From an uncultured Actinomycetes bacterium (GTDB taxonomy: Bacteria > Actinomycetota > Actinomycetes > Nanopelagicales > Nanopelagicaceae), in assembly GCA_903922325.1 (NCBI GenBank), contig CAIXTG010000207.1:1-7790 (forward strand): DNA of 7,790 bases. The letters are read 5' to 3'. The notes under the pieces are model-generated. The model made no database searches, had not been told where the DNA came from, and saw nothing but the letters and a program-made list of their open reading frames with translations. Below are positions 5,191 to 7,790 of this stretch, piece after piece. A program made the position numbers and the translations under genes. How positions within the stretch are numbered: position 1 is the first letter of the stretch; each line of letters starts with the position of its first letter.

Positions 5191-6215
5191 TCGAATACAC
5201 CCGCCTTTCGATTCTTTTGATAGAGCAACTTCCAGGTATTGAACTCTGAGAAAGATTTAGTAAAGCGCGTATCCCCAGGAGCTACGGTGATAAAGAATAG
5301 CCAATCCCCATCGGCCGGTGCGATCGCCGCCTTGAGCGCTGCTAAACCAGGGTTACCAATCGGGGCTGGAGGTAATCCATAATTTTGATAGGTGTTGTAA
5401 GGCGACTTTAATTTCGTAGACTTATTGCTTAGGTAAATCTCGCCGCGTGTGTTCTTCAAATAGTGAACTGTTGAATCGAGTTGTAGCGGCATACCGATTG
5501 CAAGACGATTCCTAATCACACGCGAAATCTGAGGAAAATCCTTGGTGTCACCTTCAGCTTGAACTAACGAAGCCAACGTAACTAATTGTTGAACACTCAA
5601 CTTTCCGGCCGGATCAACAAAATCCAGAGTTGAAATAACTTGGCTAAATTTATCGACCATGCTTTGTAGCGCCGCAACTTGAGAAGTTCCATCTCCAAAG
5701 CTGTACTGGGCTGGAAACAGAACTCCTTCTAGGGAAGTGATTCCCTTCGGTAATACAACTTGTTTTGCTGACTCAGATGGGTTCGCAGACCAATTCTGAG
5801 TTGCCGTCAGCTGCGCAAAAACCTCTGAGTTCCAGGCCCCTTCTACGATCTTAATTAAATCGGTAATTCTCTTAGGATCTAACAATTGATCAAGCGCTGT
5901 TTTACCACTTATCTTTAAAGAAAGGGCATGTGTGCCAGGTGCAATAGAGGCAGCCTTTGGATTAGCAACCGCTGCTCTAAAGAAACTCTCCGCCGATGCG
6001 ACTACTCCTGCTTCTTGAAGAAGTGCCGCAATCTCAGCCCCAGTTGCACCAGTTGGGATAGAAATTGAAACGCTATCTTCAGTTTCTGAAATCACTCGAT
6101 CGGGAAAGTTAGCGTAACTCGCACCTGTCTGATTGATTTCTCGTAACCCAAAAGTAAACGCAAGAATCACCACCGCGGCGATACCTAGGCGTTTGATTGC
6201 ACCGCGATTAAGCAT
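5187..6215 (-). CDS. mltG: Endolytic murein transglycosylase MltG (YceG family)
   Basis: MltG is a membrane-anchored lytic transglycosylase that cleaves nascent peptidoglycan strands and is thought to set glycan length. The 342-residue protein has a short basic N terminus, one membrane segment at about 10-24, a LysM-like subdomain at about 50-85, and the YceG catalytic domain. Family landmarks are LEGVLFPAQYSF, the catalytic-region LASLVQAEG with the conserved Glu221, NRLAIGMPLQLDSTVHY, and SPYNTYxxYGLPPAPIGNPG. Near the C terminus the usual HxFSxTxxEHN reads RFTKSFSEFN, so two conserved histidine positions differ. An in-frame TTG at 6230 would add five residues. I preferred the ATG at 6215, which overlaps the end of ruvX by eight bases and is preceded by a weak GAGAAAG. 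The alaS-ruvX-mltG-aroE order is standard for Actinobacteria. Confidence 0.93.
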   Translation of the reverse strand: MLNRGAIKRLGIAAVVILAFTFGLREINQTGASYANFPDRVISETEDSVSISIPTGATGAEIAALLQEAGVVASAESFFRAAVANPKAASIAPGTHALSLKISGKTALDQLLDPKRITDLIKIVEGAWNSEVFAQLTATQNWSANPSESAKQVVLPKGITSLEGVLFPAQYSFGDGTSQVAALQSMVDKFSQVISTLDFVDPAGKLSVQQLVTLASLVQAEGDTKDFPQISRVIRNRLAIGMPLQLDSTVHYLKNTRGEIYLSNKSTKLKSPYNTYQNYGLPPAPIGNPGLAALKAAIAPADGDWLFFITVAPGDTRFTKSFSEFNTWKLLYQKNRKAGVFE

Positions 6216-6636
6216 CTTTGGCTTTCTCAATAGCTATAGCCTGTTCGAGGATTGATACTGCGGCCGCCATGTCAATCTTGCTACGGGCATCCTTGGAATT
6301 AACTCCGCTTTGCCGCATTGCGTTTGTGGCCGACACGGTCGATAAGCGTTCATCGATCATAGTTACTGGAAGGTTGAATTCCGTGCGCAATTTCTCTGCG
6401 AATATTGCGGCTTTCTGAGCTGAAGTACTTGATTCTCCAGATAGATTAAGTGGTTCTCCAACAAAAATGGCAATTGGTTCGTGTTCAGCTATAAGTTCGG
6501 ATATCCGCGCAAAGAGTTTCGGATCACCACTAGATAACGTAGTCAGTGGCGAAGCCAAAATAGAATCAGGATCAGAAATTGCTACTCCGATTCGCACATC
6601 ACCATAATCAAATGCGATCCGGCGACCTCTCTGCAT
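6208..6636 (-). CDS. ruvX: Putative pre-16S rRNA nuclease, YqgF/RuvX family
   Basis: This family of small RNase H-fold proteins acts in maturation of the 16S rRNA 5' end; an older name reflects a proposed Holliday-junction resolvase role. The 142 residues match the family. The acidic metal-binding residues are visible: Asp10 in AFDYGDVRIGVAISD, Glu96 in DERLST, and Asp122 in KIDMAAAVSILEQ. The VGEPLNLSGESS strand-loop corresponds to the usual VGxPxxxxG. The ATG lies five bases after the alaS stop with no clear Shine-Dalgarno, so translation is likely coupled to alaS. The 3' end overlaps mltG by eight bases. Confidence 0.95.
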   Translation of the reverse strand: MQRGRRIAFDYGDVRIGVAISDPDSILASPLTTLSSGDPKLFARISELIAEHEPIAIFVGEPLNLSGESSTSAQKAAIFAEKLRTEFNLPVTMIDERLSTVSATNAMRQSGVNSKDARSKIDMAAAVSILEQAIAIEKAKDA

Positions 6637-6641
6637 TGGAG

Positions 6642-7790
6642 TTATAGCGCTGCCACTGCAGCAGAAATTGCTGCCAATGCTTCGGCTGCCTTGGTCGCAT
6701 CAGTGCCGCCACCTTGGGCGAAATCATCTTTACCGCCGCCGCCACCACCCAAAACCGTTGAACCAAGTTTTACTAATGCACCCGCCTTAGCGCCAATGGT
6801 GCGAGCTGAGTCTGAAGAAGCAACTACCAGAACAGACTTGCCGGCCGCCGAACTAATTAAAGCGATAACGCTGGTTGCAAATTGGTTTCGCAGATCAAGT
6901 GCAATCGTGCGCAAATCATCGCCAGAGATGCCATCTGGCATGACTGCTGAGATTAAATCAATTTGACCAACTTTGATCGCTGAATCAGCAAGAGAACCAA
7001 CTGTGCTTAACGCTTGAGCTGAACGAACTGTCGCAAGTTCTTTCTCAATCTCTTTGATCTTTTCCAAAAGATCATTGATGCGCTCAGGTAGCTCCTCGAC
7101 GCGAGCGCCTTTAATAATTTGAGTGAGCGAATTTAACAGCAGGTGCTCGCGAGCCAAGAATTTGTATGCATCGACGCCAACTAAAGCTTCAACGCGTCGC
7201 ACGCCAGCACCAATGGAAGATTCGCTAAGCAATTTCACCACACCTAATTGCCCAGAACGGCTAACGTGAGTTCCGCCGCAAAGCTCGCGTGCCCAATCCC
7301 CCACACTAACAACACGAACTGTGTCACCATATTTTTCACCAAATAGCGCCATGGCACCGATAGCTTTCGCTTCGGCCTGCGACATACTTTGAGCAGTTAC
7401 TTCTAAGTTGTCGAGTAATAACGTATTTACGCGAGATTCAACTTCATTTAGCGCTGAATCAGAAACCGCGCCAGTTGCCGGAAAATCGAAGCGAAAGCGG
7501 CCGGGCGAATTCTCTGAACCAGCCTGAGTTGCCGTTTCACCCAAAACTTCACGGAAAGCTTTATGAACCATGTGGGTAGCAGTGTGTGCGCGAGAAATAG
7601 CATCACGACGTTCTTGGTCAATAGTTGCAAGAGCACTTTGACCAACTGCAACTTCGCCACTTAATACTCGCCCACGGTGCACCGATAAACCATTTACCGG
7701 TGCTTGGACATCATCAATTTCAATGATTGCGCCATTAGCTAACTTGATCAGCCCAGCATCGGCTAATTGGCCGCCACCTTCGGCATAAAA
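6642..7790 (-). CDS. alaS: Alanyl-tRNA synthetase, C-terminal part (5' end outside window)
   Basis: AlaRS charges tRNA-Ala. The frame is open to the right edge, giving 382 C-terminal residues of an enzyme that is normally about 880-900 long; the catalytic and tRNA-recognition domains lie outside. The visible part starts with FYAEGGGQLAD, the FYAExGGQ motif at the entry to the editing region. The editing domain shows the zinc site HTATH (His69 and His73 of the partial protein) and CGGTH (Cys171 and His175), with ALFGEKYGD before the Cys. It hydrolyses mischarged Ser- or Gly-tRNA-Ala. A helical, Glu/Lys-rich segment (about residues 230-265) leads to the DHHA1/C-Ala domain, which ends in the glycine-rich LGGGGGGKDDFAQGGG. 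The reading is intact, so the partial state is due only to the window edge. It is the most upstream gene seen here. Confidence 0.98.
   Translation of the reverse strand, partial: FYAEGGGQLADAGLIKLANGAIIEIDDVQAPVNGLSVHRGRVLSGEVAVGQSALATIDQERRDAISRAHTATHMVHKAFREVLGETATQAGSENSPGRFRFDFPATGAVSDSALNEVESRVNTLLLDNLEVTAQSMSQAEAKAIGAMALFGEKYGDTVRVVSVGDWARELCGGTHVSRSGQLGVVKLLSESSIGAGVRRVEALVGVDAYKFLAREHLLLNSLTQIIKGARVEELPERINDLLEKIKEIEKELATVRSAQALSTVGSLADSAIKVGQIDLISAVMPDGISGDDLRTIALDLRNQFATSVIALISSAAGKSVLVVASSDSARTIGAKAGALVKLGSTVLGGGGGGKDDFAQGGGTDATKAAEALAAISAAVAAL

Noticed and set aside
6720..6760. Proline/glycine-rich low-complexity stretch as a repeat
   Set aside because: It encodes the conserved glycine-rich segment (LGGGGGGKDD) of the AlaRS C-terminal domain and is not an independent repeat.
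1..7790. Novel defence, mobile or biosynthetic system
   Set aside because: Every open frame of substance belongs to a known housekeeping family in a conserved actinobacterial order; no integrase, transposase, CRISPR, toxin-antitoxin pair or atypical composition is visible.

Overview
The window is one continuous block of core chromosomal genes, all on the minus strand. It most likely comes from a low-GC, streamlined actinobacterium. The gene order alaS - ruvX - mltG - aroE - prepilin peptidase - aroC - aroK - aroB - aroQ - efp - (nusB) is the order I recall from Actinobacteria; Mycobacterium tuberculosis has the same backbone around Rv2555c-Rv2533c. Active-site residues and loop motifs also look actinobacterial: the PGKGP loop of EF-P, the LTMPxK and YxPWPT motifs of AroE, and AroQ/AroK residues that fall almost at the M. 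tuberculosis positions. Base composition looks mid-40s % G+C by eye and intergenic space is very small. Together these suggest a freshwater acI-type lineage (Nanopelagicales) rather than a high-GC soil or pathogenic actinobacterium; this placement is inference.

Layout in the direction of transcription (high to low coordinates): the C-terminal part of alanyl-tRNA synthetase (alaS, entering from the right edge), ruvX (pre-16S rRNA nuclease family), mltG (septal/glycan-terminating murein transglycosylase), aroE, a small A24 prepilin peptidase, aroC, aroK, aroB, aroQ, a 136-bp spacer with repeats, hairpins and a candidate promoter, then efp. The first four codons of what looks like nusB overlap the efp stop and run off the left edge.

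Five of the seven enzymes from DAHP to chorismate are encoded here: AroB (step 2), AroQ (3), AroE (4), AroK (5) and AroC (7). DAHP synthase and EPSP synthase (AroA) must lie elsewhere. Within aroC-aroK-aroB-aroQ, and between mltG and aroE, neighbouring genes overlap by 1-4 bases (ATGA or TAATG), as expected for translational coupling. Breaks in the tight packing occur before the peptidase gene, where a TANNNT box sits exactly where a leaderless transcript would need it, and before efp.

I found no mobile element, CRISPR array, RNA gene, phage gene or clearly novel system. The observations worth a second look are small: the absence of the X-Pro peptidase usually found between aroQ and efp, the repeat-rich efp leader, the possible leaderless promoter, and a few substitutions at conserved positions in AroE, AroQ and MltG.
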